Shown: piece by piece, positions 13,746 to 24,000 of the stretch
Layout: each line of letters starts with the position of its first letter
Numbering within the stretch: the first letter of the stretch is position 1
DNA from: an uncultured Lachnospiraceae bacterium
Lineage (GTDB): Bacteria > Bacillota > Clostridia > Lachnospirales > Lachnospiraceae
Assembly (NCBI GenBank): GCA_945949045.1
Contig: CAMFDG010000021.1
Location: 1-34,367 of the forward strand
Direction of reading: 5' to 3'
Length of the DNA stretch: 34,367 nt
Program-made: the position numbers and the translations under genes
Notes under the pieces: generated by a model
Told to the model about the DNA's origin: nothing
Seen by the model: only the letters and a program-made list of their open reading frames with translations
The model's database searches: none

Positions 13746-16700
13746 TTATTTCACGGGATTTTCAATGCTTTTTTCTTTGAGTACAACATTTTTTTCACCG
13801 AGAAAGGCCTTAAGCTTCATAAGAAGCGCCGAATCCGCCTGTACATTCCAGTTTTCCCCCAATCTTTTGACTGCCCTGGGATTGGAAACATAGATCAAGA
13901 CCTCATCGGCTCCATCCGAATCACGCAGCAGGGATAGAAGCTCCTGCTCCTTATCCGCATACTCCTCCTTGCTGGAAAATTGAAGCCACAGTTCCTTTCT
14001 TGTATCCTCAAAGGGAACAATACGCTCGCAGATGATCTTGCCATCCTGCTCCTCTTCTACGGTGGCGCGGCCCACTACAAACAGCTTTGCATCCTCCGCG
14101 AGATATTTCCCATAGGTCTCGTAATCCCTCGGGAAAATAATGATTTCCACAGAACCGGTCAGATCTTCCAGGGTGATAAAGGCCATCACCTTGTCGTTTC
14201 TTGTGTATTTGATGGTTTTGGCACTCAGCATTCCACCCACCACCACACGGGCGTTGTCTGCCACCTGTACCGCACCGGTCTCCTCGTCCCGCATGAAATC
14301 CACTGCATTGGCCGTAGTGTTCCTTTTCATTTTTTCCACATATTCTTCCAGCGGATGTCCGCTCAGATAAATGCCCAGGACCTCCTTTTCATAGCCAAGA
14401 AGTTCCTCCTTGGAGAATTCCTCCACCTTCGGGTACTGGATCTCATAGTGCTTTTTTTCTTCATCCGAAACCAGGTCAAACAGGCTCATCTGTCCTTCCA
14501 TTCCGGATTTCTTCTGTTTCGTGACATCATCGGCAATGGCTGCATATACCAGTACCATCTGGTGGCGGTTTCCGTCCAGGCTGTCGCAAGCACCGGCTTT
14601 TATGAGATTTTCAATGGCCCGTTTGCTCATATCCTGCCCTGCATTCCGCTCAATGAAATCCTGCAGTGTCCGATACCTTCCGTTTGCCTTTCGCTCCGCA
14701 ATGATCTTATCGATCACCGGCCGGCCCAGGGATTTGATGGCGTAAAGACCGTAGCGGATATGGTCTTTCTCTGCGGTGAATTCCCCCTGTCCCTCATTAA
14801 TGTCCGGCGGCAGTACCTGAATGCCCAGTTCTCTGCAGTGCAGCAGATATTCGGCAGCTTTTACGGAATTGTCAATCACAGAAGTCATAAGAGCTGCCAT
14901 AAATTCCACCGGATAATAGCATTTAAGCCAGGCTGTCTGGGCACTGATGACAGCATAGGCCGCAGCATGGGATTTATTGAACGCGTATTTCGCAAAGTCC
15001 ACCATGGAATCATAAATACTGTTGGCCGCCTTTTCGTCGATTCCATTCGCCACACAGCCCTTGATCCCGCGTTCCGCGTCTCCATAAACAAAGCTCTTTC
15101 GCTCTGCATCAATCACATACTGTTTTTTCTTGCTCATGGCACGGCGGATATTATCAGCCTGCCCCATGGTATAGCCGGCCAGCTTCTGCACAATCTGCAT
15201 CACCTGCTCCTGGTATACGATACAACCGTAGGTGGGCTCCAGAATGGATTTGAGCTCCGGGGTCACATAGGTGACCGTTTCCGGATGATTTTTTCCCTTA
15301 ATATAATCGGGAATAAAGTCCATTGGTCCCGGACGGTACAGAGAAATTCCGGCAATGATGTCCTCGAAATTCTCCGGCTTCAGCTCCCTCATGAAGTTCT
15401 GCATTCCCGCAGACTCCAGCTGGAACACACCCTCGGTCTTGCCGGTTCCGATAAAATCAAGCATTTTTTTGTCATTGACATCGATATGATCGATATCAAT
15501 ATCTTTCCCCGTTGAAGCCTTAATATTCCGTACCGCATCCTTAAGCACCGTCAGGGTCCGAAGCCCCAGAAAATCCATCTTGAGAAGTCCCAGTTCCTCC
15601 AGCTGGATCATGTTGTATTCCGCTGTTGGCGAACCGTCGCTGGCCCGTCCCAAAGGCACATAATCACTGGCAATCCCCGGATAGATGACAACGCCCGCCG
15701 CGTGAACAGAGGTATGATTCGGAAGCCCTTCCAGGCGCTTTGCCATGTCGATCAGGTCGTGCATCTCGTGATCACCCTCATAGAGACTTCGAAATTCCGG
15801 ATTCACCTGCAAAGCCCGGTCAATGGTCATATTTAATTCCATTGGAACCATCTTCGCCACCCGATCCATCTGGGCATAAGGAAAATCTAACGCTTTTCCC
15901 ACAGCCTTGATCACACCCCGGGCTGCCATGGTTCCAAAGGTCACGATCTGCGTCACGGAATCCTTGCCGTATTTTTCCGTAACATATTCAATGGCCCGAT
16001 AGCGCTCCGCGTACTCGAAATCCACGTCGATATCAGGCATGGACACACGCTCCGGATTTAAAAAACGCTCAAACAGCAGATTATATTTCACGGGATCAAT
16101 ATTCGTAATACCTGTACAATAGCAGACCTTGCTTCCGGCAGCCGATCCACGTCCCGGCCCCACCCAGCAGTCGTGAGTCCGGCACCAGTTGATATAATCC
16201 CATACAATCAGAATATACTCTACGAACCCCATCTTCCGGATAATGCCCAGTTCATAGAGCATATCCTCATAGATCCGGTCACACTGTTGTCTGGTATACT
16301 CTTTATTCTTCCTGTATTTTTTCTCAAACCCCTCCTCGCAGAGACTGTTCAAAAAAGTCCAGGCGCTGTCAAATCCCTCCGGCACCTCATATTTCGGGAT
16401 CTTATAGTTTCCGAATTCAATGGTCACCTGACAGCGATCCGCAATTTTCTGCGTATTTTCCAAAGCTTCCGGGGCATAAGGGAAAAGATCGCGCATCTGT
16501 TCTTCACTCTTCACAAAGAACTGTCCACCCTCGTAACGCATACGGTCTTCGTCGGTAATTTTCTTTCCGGTCTGGATACACAAAAGTACATCGTGAGACT
16601 CCGCATCCTCCGCGTAGGTATAATGTACATCGTTCGTACACACCAGACCGATGCCAAGCTCCCTGCTCATGCGGACCAGCTGCTCATTTACCAGTCTCTG

Positions 16701-17246
16701 GTCTGCGATCCCATGATCCTGAAGTTCGAGGAAAAAGTGATCTTTTCCAAAACAGGCCGCATATTTCTCCGCGATTCCCCTGGCCTCCTCATAAAACCCC
16801 CGCACAATATATCTGGGAATTTCTCCTGCCAGACAGGCAGAAAGGCAGAACAGACCCTCATGATATTTCTCCAGAGTTTCAAAATCCACACGGGGTCTGT
16901 AATAATATCCCTCCGTGAAACCAATGGAGACAATCTTCATCAGATTCGCATATCCCGTGTTATTCTCAGCTAAAAGAATCAAATGGAAATAGCGGTCCTC
17001 CCCGTGCCCTGCCTCTCTGTCGAACCGCGAAGCCGGTGCCACGTACACCTCACAGCCGATAATCGGATTGATTCCGGCCGCTTTTGCAGTCTTGTAGAAT
17101 TCAATGACTCCGTACATGTTGCCGTGGTCGGTGATGGCGGCGCTGTTCATCCCCAGCTCCTTCACACGGGCGACATATTCTTTTATCTTATTGGAACCAT
17201 CCAGAAGTGAATATTCCGTGTGGGTGTGGAGGTGTACGAATGCCAT
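13746..17246 (-). CDS. dnaE: DNA polymerase III subunit alpha (DnaE)
   Basis: An 1166-aa C-family replicative polymerase. The N-terminal PHP domain keeps its metal-site residues (HLHTHTEYSLLDG at 5-17, ITDHGNMYG near 38-46). The palm carries VGPGRGSAAGS near residue 361 and the catalytic aspartates in PDIDVDFEY near 402-410. ADNIRRAMSKKK lies near 690-700. A helix-hairpin-helix region is near 870-890, and an OB fold (VVVGGMLSAKTIKYTRNDKV, near 1000-1045) precedes the C-terminus. Length and order fit DnaE, not PolC. It probably shares a transcript with pfkA. A -10 TATAAT promoter lies 57 bases upstream. Confidence 0.96.
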   Translation of the reverse strand: MAFVHLHTHTEYSLLDGSNKIKEYVARVKELGMNSAAITDHGNMYGVIEFYKTAKAAGINPIIGCEVYVAPASRFDREAGHGEDRYFHLILLAENNTGYANLMKIVSIGFTEGYYYRPRVDFETLEKYHEGLFCLSACLAGEIPRYIVRGFYEEARGIAEKYAACFGKDHFFLELQDHGIADQRLVNEQLVRMSRELGIGLVCTNDVHYTYAEDAESHDVLLCIQTGKKITDEDRMRYEGGQFFVKSEEQMRDLFPYAPEALENTQKIADRCQVTIEFGNYKIPKYEVPEGFDSAWTFLNSLCEEGFEKKYRKNKEYTRQQCDRIYEDMLYELGIIRKMGFVEYILIVWDYINWCRTHDCWVGPGRGSAAGSKVCYCTGITNIDPVKYNLLFERFLNPERVSMPDIDVDFEYAERYRAIEYVTEKYGKDSVTQIVTFGTMAARGVIKAVGKALDFPYAQMDRVAKMVPMELNMTIDRALQVNPEFRSLYEGDHEMHDLIDMAKRLEGLPNHTSVHAAGVVIYPGIASDYVPLGRASDGSPTAEYNMIQLEELGLLKMDFLGLRTLTVLKDAVRNIKASTGKDIDIDHIDVNDKKMLDFIGTGKTEGVFQLESAGMQNFMRELKPENFEDIIAGISLYRPGPMDFIPDYIKGKNHPETVTYVTPELKSILEPTYGCIVYQEQVMQIVQKLAGYTMGQADNIRRAMSKKKQYVIDAERKSFVYGDAERGIKGCVANGIDEKAANSIYDSMVDFAKYAFNKSHAAAYAVISAQTAWLKCYYPVEFMAALMTSVIDNSVKAAEYLLHCRELGIQVLPPDINEGQGEFTAEKDHIRYGLYAIKSLGRPVIDKIIAERKANGRYRTLQDFIERNAGQDMSKRAIENLIKAGACDSLDGNRHQMVLVYAAIADDVTKQKKSGMEGQMSLFDLVSDEEKKHYEIQYPKVEEFSKEELLGYEKEVLGIYLSGHPLEEYVEKMKRNTTANAVDFMRDEETGAVQVADNARVVVGGMLSAKTIKYTRNDKVMAFITLEDLTGSVEIIIFPRDYETYGKYLAEDAKLFVVGRATVEEEQDGKIICERIVPFEDTRKELWLQFSSKEEYADKEQELLSLLRDSDGADEVLIYVSNPRAVKRLGENWNVQADSALLMKLKAFLGEKNVVLKEKSIENPVK

Positions 17247-17302
17247 TGTAGTATTTCCTTTCTCAAAATAAGCTTATGTGGAAACGATTTCGAATCATTA
17301 CT

Positions 17303-17331
17303 ATTATACCCGAGATTGAATGAAATGGAAA
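17303..17331 (-). promoter_or_regulatory. Promoter of dnaE
   Basis: Minus-strand -35 TTTCCA (17326-17331), 17-bp spacer, -10 TATAAT (17303-17308). An AAAGGAAA ribosome site follows close to the start codon at 17246. Confidence 0.6.
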
Positions 17332-17369
17332 GATGGTGTTCCGATATTACTTATAGAAACTTCCATGCC

Positions 17370-17685
17370 TTACATAATACGACTGCTTGTCCGATAATAA
17401 GTAAACTCTGCTGTTGCCAGTAGTTTCCCGTCATCCGCGGTAAGACGGACCTCATATAATCCAATTCTTCCTCCCTGCCGCACCACGTCTGCCTCGCAGT
17501 ATACATACTCCGTATCCTTCATCGGCAGAAGATAATTGATCTTTCCATCAATGGTTGTCACATAATTTCCATATGTGGATGCGGCAATCCCCGCCAGTGT
17601 ATCTGCAAGAGCGTAGCTGCATCCCCAAAAGCTGGGCAAACCCGTTTTCTTTCAGGATCTTTTGCATTTTTTCTAAACTAACCAT
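17370..17685 (-). pseudogene. PaaI-like hotdog thioesterase with internal deletion and frameshift
   Basis: An ATG at 17685 opens a typical family N-terminus (MVSLEKMQKILKENGFAQLL) that runs into another frame after about 21 codons. The C-terminal part, in the shifted frame, is SYALADTLAGIAASTYGNYV, then YVYCEADVVRQGGRIGLYEV, then TAEFTYYR, which is the second half of a hotdog thioesterase. Compared with the family, about 30 residues are missing at the junction near 17622-17630. These include the catalytic-site loop that normally reads NxxGxxHGG. Total length (316 bases) is not a multiple of three. I infer a pseudogene. It is the last gene after glgP and the TraX-like gene. Confidence 0.75.
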
Positions 17686-17719
17686 ATCACAATCATCTCC
17701 CTGTAGTTCTTTATCCGGC

Positions 17720-18517
17720 TTATATTCCCAATCCCAGCAGCATGCAGATCACACCTAAAATAAGCAAATGCACCGGATAAAACCAGTAAAAGAAATATTT
17801 CATCTGTCTGCCCCTTGTGCCATTATACGCGTCGATAAAGGGCAGCATAAAAAGGGCTCCAAACTCTGACACATCGGAAAGGAAACCAAGTGACAGCACC
17901 ATCAGACCAAAGCCCAACTCCCGTTTCTCATAAAACAGATACATGAGTAAAATTGCGATCACCCCTGCCGCTCCGTAGTCTGTATGCAGCAATTCCGCCA
18001 CAATACAGCCGTAAAAAACAATCACAAGAATAAACAATATACGAAGGATGATCCATTCCTTTTCGCGCTCATATGTCTGTACCACATGGATGCCCCACAT
18101 GGAAATCAATCCGATCAGTAATGTAAAAAACACATTATTGTGACTACTGTCAAAAAGGCTTTGTCTGAGAGCCATATCGAAAGGAATCTCCGAGATAAGA
18201 GCAAACACAAAAAGGCGAAGTGCATACTTCGCCCTGTTTCTCGTATGATAAAATCCCTCTACCAGCAGAAAGCAATAGATGGGAAATGCCATCCTGCCGA
18301 TGAGCCGTAAACAACTATACAGCATCAGAAAGCTGCTTCTGTTCTCGCTTGTCACCGGTCCCCATGCCGGCATCTGAACGATCAAACGACCGAAAACGGA
18401 TGCCGCTGTATGGTCCACCAGCATACTGACAACAGCGATCATTTTAAGAACACAGCCGGACAGACCTGTCTGCCCGGCTGCACATAAAGAATTTTGCTTT
18501 TCATTCTTTAAATTCAT
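17720..18517 (-). CDS. TraX-family integral membrane protein
   Basis: A 265-aa polytopic protein with about eight membrane segments. TraX-type features are LKMIAVVSMLVDHTAASVFG near residues 24-43, LRLIGRMAFPIYCFLLVEGF near 70-90 (with the RIG.AFPI core), FALISEIPFDMAL and the closing YWFYPVHLLIL. The family was named for F-pilin acetylation but is widespread in Gram-positives without conjugation genes, and here the substrate is unknown. The ATG is directly adjacent to the TAA of glgP, so it is translated with glycogen phosphorylase. No conjugation genes are in the window, so pilin acetylation is unlikely. Confidence 0.85.
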   Translation of the reverse strand: MNLKNEKQNSLCAAGQTGLSGCVLKMIAVVSMLVDHTAASVFGRLIVQMPAWGPVTSENRSSFLMLYSCLRLIGRMAFPIYCFLLVEGFYHTRNRAKYALRLFVFALISEIPFDMALRQSLFDSSHNNVFFTLLIGLISMWGIHVVQTYEREKEWIILRILFILVIVFYGCIVAELLHTDYGAAGVIAILLMYLFYEKRELGFGLMVLSLGFLSDVSEFGALFMLPFIDAYNGTRGRQMKYFFYWFYPVHLLILGVICMLLGLGI

Positions 18518-20989
18518 TTATTTGATTCCTGTCATGTTAACCTCAATTTTGTCCAGATGCCAGATATCGTCCACATACTCCTGAATGGTACGGTCAGAGG
18601 AGAACTTACCGACATGAGCTACATTTAAGATTGCGCTCTTTGCCCATGCGCTCTTGTTCTGATAGTATGCACCAATTTTGTTCTGCGCATTTGCATAAGC
18701 ACGGAAATCAGCAAGTATAAAGTAGCGATCCGCAACCTGTCCCGGCTGTGAATTGAGCAGTGAGTTGTAGAGGTCACGGAACAGTTCTCTGTCGTTGTGG
18801 GAATAAGTGCCATCCACAAGCTGATTCATCACTTTGCGAATCTCCGGATCGTTGTTGTAAATATCATATGGATGATAGTCTTTGCGCTGTTCGTGGGCAA
18901 TCACCTCATCTGCACTCATACCAAAGATGAAGATATTGTCTGCGCCAACCTCCTCATACATCTCCACATTGGCACCATCCATGGTTCCGATGGTGATAGC
19001 ACCGTTTAACATGAACTTCATATTACCGGTTCCGGATGCTTCCTTGCTGGCGGTGGAAATCTGCTCGCTGATATCTGCGGCAGCAAAAATCCACTCTGCA
19101 AGAGATACACGGTAATCCTCTAAAAATACCACCTTGATTTTTCCGTTGATGGAAGGATCGTTGTTGATCACCTCTGCAACAGAATTGATCAGCTTAATGG
19201 TGAGCTTCGCCGTACGATAACCAGCTGCAGCCTTGGCTCCGAAAATAAAAGTTCTCGGATAGAAGTCCATATTTGGATTCGCCTTCAGCTGGTTATAAAG
19301 ATACATCACATGAAGAATGTTCATGAGCTGTCTCTTATACTCATGCAGACGCTTTACCTGCACATCGAAAATGGAATTCGGATCCACGTCGATACCGTTG
19401 TGCTCCTTGATATATTTTGCCAGACGAACCTTGTTCTGGTGCTTGATTTCCATGAATTCCTGCTGTGCCTTCGGGTCATTTGCCACAGCGGTAAGTCCCT
19501 CAACCTTGGACAGATCCGTGATCCAGTCTTTGCCCACATGCTTGGTTACCCAATCCGCGAGAAGCGGGTTTCCATGTGCAAGGAATCGTCTCTGGGTGAT
19601 TCCGTTGGTCTTGTTGTTGAATTTCTCCGGGAACATCTCGTAGAAATCCTTAAGCTCCTGATTCTTTAAAATTTCGGTATGAAGTCTTGCCACACCATTC
19701 ACAGAGTAGCCGGCACAGATAGCCATATGCGCCATCTTTACCTGTCCGTCCTGAAGGATTGCCATCTTTCTTACCTTCTCATCATTGCCCGGGTAACGCT
19801 CCTGAATCTGAAGAACAAAACGGCGGTTGATCTCCTCGACAATCTGGTATACACGAGGAAGTAGTCTCTGGAAAATATCAATCGGCCATTTCTCCAGTGC
19901 TTCAGCCATAATCGTATGGTTGGTGTAAGCCACACAGTGGGTGGTGATATCCCATGCGTCATCCCAGGAGAGTCCCTCTTCATCCACAAGAATACGCATC
20001 AGCTCTGCAACTGCAACTGTCGGATGGGTATCGTTCATCTGGAAGGTTACCTTCTTCGGCAGATCATGCAGATCGCTGTGATGCTTCTTAAATCTGTCAA
20101 GTGCCCGCTGGATGCTTGCAGAAACGAAGAAATACTGCTGCTTTAAACGAAGCTCCTTGCCCTTGACATGGTTATCATTCGGATAAAGAACCTCCACCAG
20201 GTTACGAGCCAGATTTTCCTGCTCAACAGCCTGATCGTAATCTCCTCTGTCGAAGGAATCCAGACTGAACTCCTCCTTGGGCTGTGCGTCCCAGATAATC
20301 AGGGAATCTACCACGTGGTTTCCATAACCCACAATTGGCATATCATAGGCAACTGCAAGTACAGACTGATAGCCCACCTGCTGGAACTGCACATTGCCGT
20401 TTTCCTGTTCCTTTGCCTCCACATGACCGCCATACTTGATCTCGTAACAGTATTCCGGTCTTCGAAGTTCAAAAGGATATCCCTCTTTCAGCCAGTTGTC
20501 CGGAACCTCTACCTGGAAGCCGTCAATAATCTGCTGTTTGAACATACCATAGCGGTAACGGATTCCACAGCCATATGCCGCATAGCCCAGGGATGCAAGA
20601 GAATCCATAAAGCAGGCAGCCAGACGACCAAGACCACCGTTTCCAAGCGCCGGGTCCGGCTCCTGATCCTCAATGACACTTAAATCCAGGCCGATTTCCT
20701 CCAACGCTTCCTTCACTTCTCCGTAGGCCCCAAGGTTGATCAGATTGTTGCCAAGGGCACGGCCCATTAAAAACTCCATAGACATATAATAAACCGTCTT
20801 CGGATCATCCTTCTCAATGACCTGCTGGGTAGCCATCCACTCATCCATGACCACATCCTTGACGGCAAGGGAGACCGCCTGGAAAATCTCCTGCTGGCTG
20901 GCTTCCTTTAAAGTTTTGCGATACATAGACTTCACATTCTCCGTGACGGAATTAATAAACTCCTTCTTACTGAATACCTTATCTCTCAT
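18518..20989 (-). CDS. glgP: Glycogen/alpha-glucan phosphorylase
   Basis: An 823-aa GT35 phosphorylase that releases glucose-1-phosphate from glycogen or maltodextrin using pyridoxal phosphate. Visible features are EDQEPDPALGNGGLGRLAAC near residue 110-130, MNDTHPTVAVAELMRIL near 310-330, VQVKRLHEYKRQLMNILH near 535-555 and EASGTGNMKFMLNGA near 645-660, which holds the cofactor-binding Lys. Length is typical of bacterial GlgP. The start at 20989 has GAGGAGG upstream. It follows the ileS terminator by about 37 bases, and no clear promoter was seen in that gap. The TraX-like gene follows without a gap. Confidence 0.95.
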   Translation of the reverse strand: MRDKVFSKKEFINSVTENVKSMYRKTLKEASQQEIFQAVSLAVKDVVMDEWMATQQVIEKDDPKTVYYMSMEFLMGRALGNNLINLGAYGEVKEALEEIGLDLSVIEDQEPDPALGNGGLGRLAACFMDSLASLGYAAYGCGIRYRYGMFKQQIIDGFQVEVPDNWLKEGYPFELRRPEYCYEIKYGGHVEAKEQENGNVQFQQVGYQSVLAVAYDMPIVGYGNHVVDSLIIWDAQPKEEFSLDSFDRGDYDQAVEQENLARNLVEVLYPNDNHVKGKELRLKQQYFFVSASIQRALDRFKKHHSDLHDLPKKVTFQMNDTHPTVAVAELMRILVDEEGLSWDDAWDITTHCVAYTNHTIMAEALEKWPIDIFQRLLPRVYQIVEEINRRFVLQIQERYPGNDEKVRKMAILQDGQVKMAHMAICAGYSVNGVARLHTEILKNQELKDFYEMFPEKFNNKTNGITQRRFLAHGNPLLADWVTKHVGKDWITDLSKVEGLTAVANDPKAQQEFMEIKHQNKVRLAKYIKEHNGIDVDPNSIFDVQVKRLHEYKRQLMNILHVMYLYNQLKANPNMDFYPRTFIFGAKAAAGYRTAKLTIKLINSVAEVINNDPSINGKIKVVFLEDYRVSLAEWIFAAADISEQISTASKEASGTGNMKFMLNGAITIGTMDGANVEMYEEVGADNIFIFGMSADEVIAHEQRKDYHPYDIYNNDPEIRKVMNQLVDGTYSHNDRELFRDLYNSLLNSQPGQVADRYFILADFRAYANAQNKIGAYYQNKSAWAKSAILNVAHVGKFSSDRTIQEYVDDIWHLDKIEVNMTGIK

Positions 20990-21025
20990 ACGCTTTCCTC
21001 CTCAAATAAAAATGTGCTTTGACAT

Positions 21026-21056
21026 AAAAAGGGAGCCGGAATTCTTCCTGCTCCCT
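21026..21056 (-). terminator. Terminator after ileS
   Basis: On the minus strand GGGAGC and GGCTCCC form a stem extended by GGAA/TTCC inside (21031-21055), followed by TTTTT. It lies ten bases after the ileS stop. Confidence 0.85.
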
Positions 21057-21064
21057 CTCCTGTT

Positions 21065-24000
21065 CTACTTCTTTTGTACGGCAAGAGTAACTTTCTCTCC
21101 GTTGATACTCCAATCGTCCTGGTATCCGGCCAGATCTCCTGCAGTAATCGCATCCGCAAGTACCTCTGCCTGAATCTTCTCACCATACTTCGCAAAGATT
21201 CCTGTCACCTTCTCATCTGCAATATATGATACTGCAATATGATCCATTACTTCAAAACCAGCCTTCTTGCGCATGGTCTGAATCTTGCTGATTAATTCGC
21301 GGACAAAGCCCTCCTCAATCAGCTCAGGTGTCAGCTTCGTATCCATAACTACCGTTACATAGTTATCCCCCTCGGTTACGAATCCTTCCGCCTGTGTCAT
21401 TGTGATCAGTAAATCCTCTTCTAATAATACAACTTCATCACTGACACTGTCAAGCTTAAGTGAACCGGTGGACTTAAGCTCAGCCATAGCCTTGTTGCCA
21501 TCCAGCTCTGCAAGGGCGGTCTGGATCTGCTTTAAATATTTTCCGAACTTCGGTCCAACGGTGCGAAGCTGCGGCTTAAACTGGTAATCCGTATAGGAGG
21601 ATACGTCATCGGTAAAGGCCACCTTCTTCACATTTAACTCGTCAGCAATAATTGCCACATAGAAATCATCCAGTTCCTGCGGTGCCTTCACATACATCTG
21701 TCCGATTGGCTGACGGTTCTTGATATTAGCACTGTTACGGCATGCACGGCCCATCACAACGATCTTTAAGACCTCATCCATGGCGGTCTCCAGATCTTTG
21801 TCGATCATACGCTCGTCAACCGTCGGGAAGTCACAAAGATGAATACTCTCCGGTGCTGACGGATCAATGGAGCATACCAGATTGCGGTAAATATCCTCCG
21901 TCATAAAGGGGATCATTGGTGCCGCAGCCTTGCTGATTGTCACAAGGGCAGTATACAATGTCATATAGGCATTAATCTTATCCTGCTCCATGCCTTTTGC
22001 CCAGAAACGCTCACGGGAGCGGCGGACGTACCAGTTGCTCATATCGTCCACGAACTCCTCTAACGCTCTGGCAGCCTCCGGGATCCGGTAATTGTCCAGA
22101 TTGTCATCCACTGCTGCAACGGCAGAATTCAGCTTGGACAAAAGCCACTTGTCCATGACAGCAAGCTTATCATATTCCAATGTATATTTTGTCGCATCAA
22201 AGTTGTCAATATTCGCATACAATACGAAAAAGGCATAGGTATTCCAGAGGGTTCCCATGAATTTCCGCTGTCCCTCCTGTACGGCCTTGCCGTGGAAACG
22301 ATTGGGCAGCCATGGTGCACTGTTGGTGTAGAAATACCAGCGGATGGCGTCTGCGCCGTAGGTCTCCAGTGCCTCAAAAGGATCCACTGCGTTGCCCTTG
22401 GACTTAGACATCTTCTGTCCATTCTCATCCTGCACATGCCCCAGAACGATAACGTTCTCATAGGGAGCCTTGTGGAACAGCAGGGTGGACTCTGCCATCA
22501 GGGAATAGAACCAGCCACGGGTCTGATCCACAGCTTCGGAGATAAACTTCGCCGGGAACTGCTGCTCAAACAGATCCTTATTCTCAAAGGGATAATGATG
22601 CTGTGCAAAAGGCATGGCACCGGAATCAAACCAGCAGTCGATTACCTCCGGCACCCGCTTCATGGTACCTCCGCATTTATTACATTTGAACGTCACTTCA
22701 TCAATATACGGACGATGCAGCTCAACCTTAGCCGCATCCGGGTTTCCGGAACGCTCCGCCAGCTGGGCCCGGCTTCCGATGGACTCCTGACAGCCGCAGT
22801 CCTCGCACTCCCAGATGTTGAGCGGTGTGCCCCAGTAACGGTTACGGGAAATACCCCAGTCCTGAATGTTCTCCAGCCAGTTTCCGAAACGACCCTCTCC
22901 AATGGACTTCGGAATCCAGTTGACAGTTTTATTGTTGGCAACCAGTTCATCTCTGACCTCGGTCATCTTGATGAACCAGGACTCCCTTGCATAGTAAATT
23001 AACGGAGTATCACATCTCCAGCAATGTGGATACTCATGCTCGAACTTCGGTGCATCGAAAAGCTGTCCTCTCGCATCCAGATCCTTAAGAACCTCAGGAT
23101 CCGCCTTCTTGACAAACAATCCTGCAAACGGAGTCTCCTCTGTCAGTTCTCCCTTTCCATCCACAAACTGAACAAACGGAAGATTATAATTGCGGCCGAC
23201 ATTCGCATCATCCTCACCAAAGGCCGGTGCAATATGAACGATACCGGTACCATCCGTCATGGTAACGTAGCTGTCGCAGGTGACAAAAAATCCCTTCTTA
23301 TGCTGCTTGTCGGATACCACCTTAGCGCAGTCATACAGCGGCTCGTACTCCTTATACTCTAAATCCCTGCCCTGATAGGTTTCCAGAACCTCGTAAGCCT
23401 TCTCTCCCTCTTCCTTTGCAAGGGAACCAAGCACCTTGTCTGCCAGAGCCTCTGCCAGATAGTAAATGCAGCCATCTGCAGCCTTTACCTTGATATAGGT
23501 ATCATCCGGGTTCACACAGAGAGCCACATTGCTCGGAAGGGTCCATGGTGTTGTGGTCCATGCCAGGAAATAGGCACCCTCTCCCACGACTTTAAAGCGG
23601 ACAATAGCCGAACGCTCCTTGACGGTCTTGTAACCCTGTGCCACCTCCTGAGAGGAAAGCGGAGTTCCGCAGCGCGGGCAGTAGGGCACGATCTTAAAGC
23701 CCTTGTACAAAAGCTTCTGATCCCAGATTTCCTTCAACGCCCACCACTCAGATTCAATATAATCATCGTCATAGGTAACATAGGGATGATCCATATCCGC
23801 CCAGAAACCAACGGTATTGGAGAAATCCTCCCACATGCCTTTATACTTCCATACGGATTCCTTACACTTCTTGATAAAAGGCTCCATACCGTACTCTTCG
23901 ATCTGTTCCTTGCCGTTTAAGCCCAGCATTTTCTCTACTTCCAGTTCTACCGGCAGACCATGGGTATCCCATCCGGCCTTGCGGGGTACATACTTTCCCT

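Noticed and set aside
13980-15515. 511-codon plus-strand frame opposite dnaE
   Set aside because: It is the antisense shadow of a strongly coding gene, with no ribosome site and no recognisable protein motif.
17720-18517. TraX-like gene as sign of a conjugative element
   Set aside because: No relaxase, coupling protein, integrase or pilus gene is seen in the window, and TraX-family proteins are widespread on Firmicute chromosomes.
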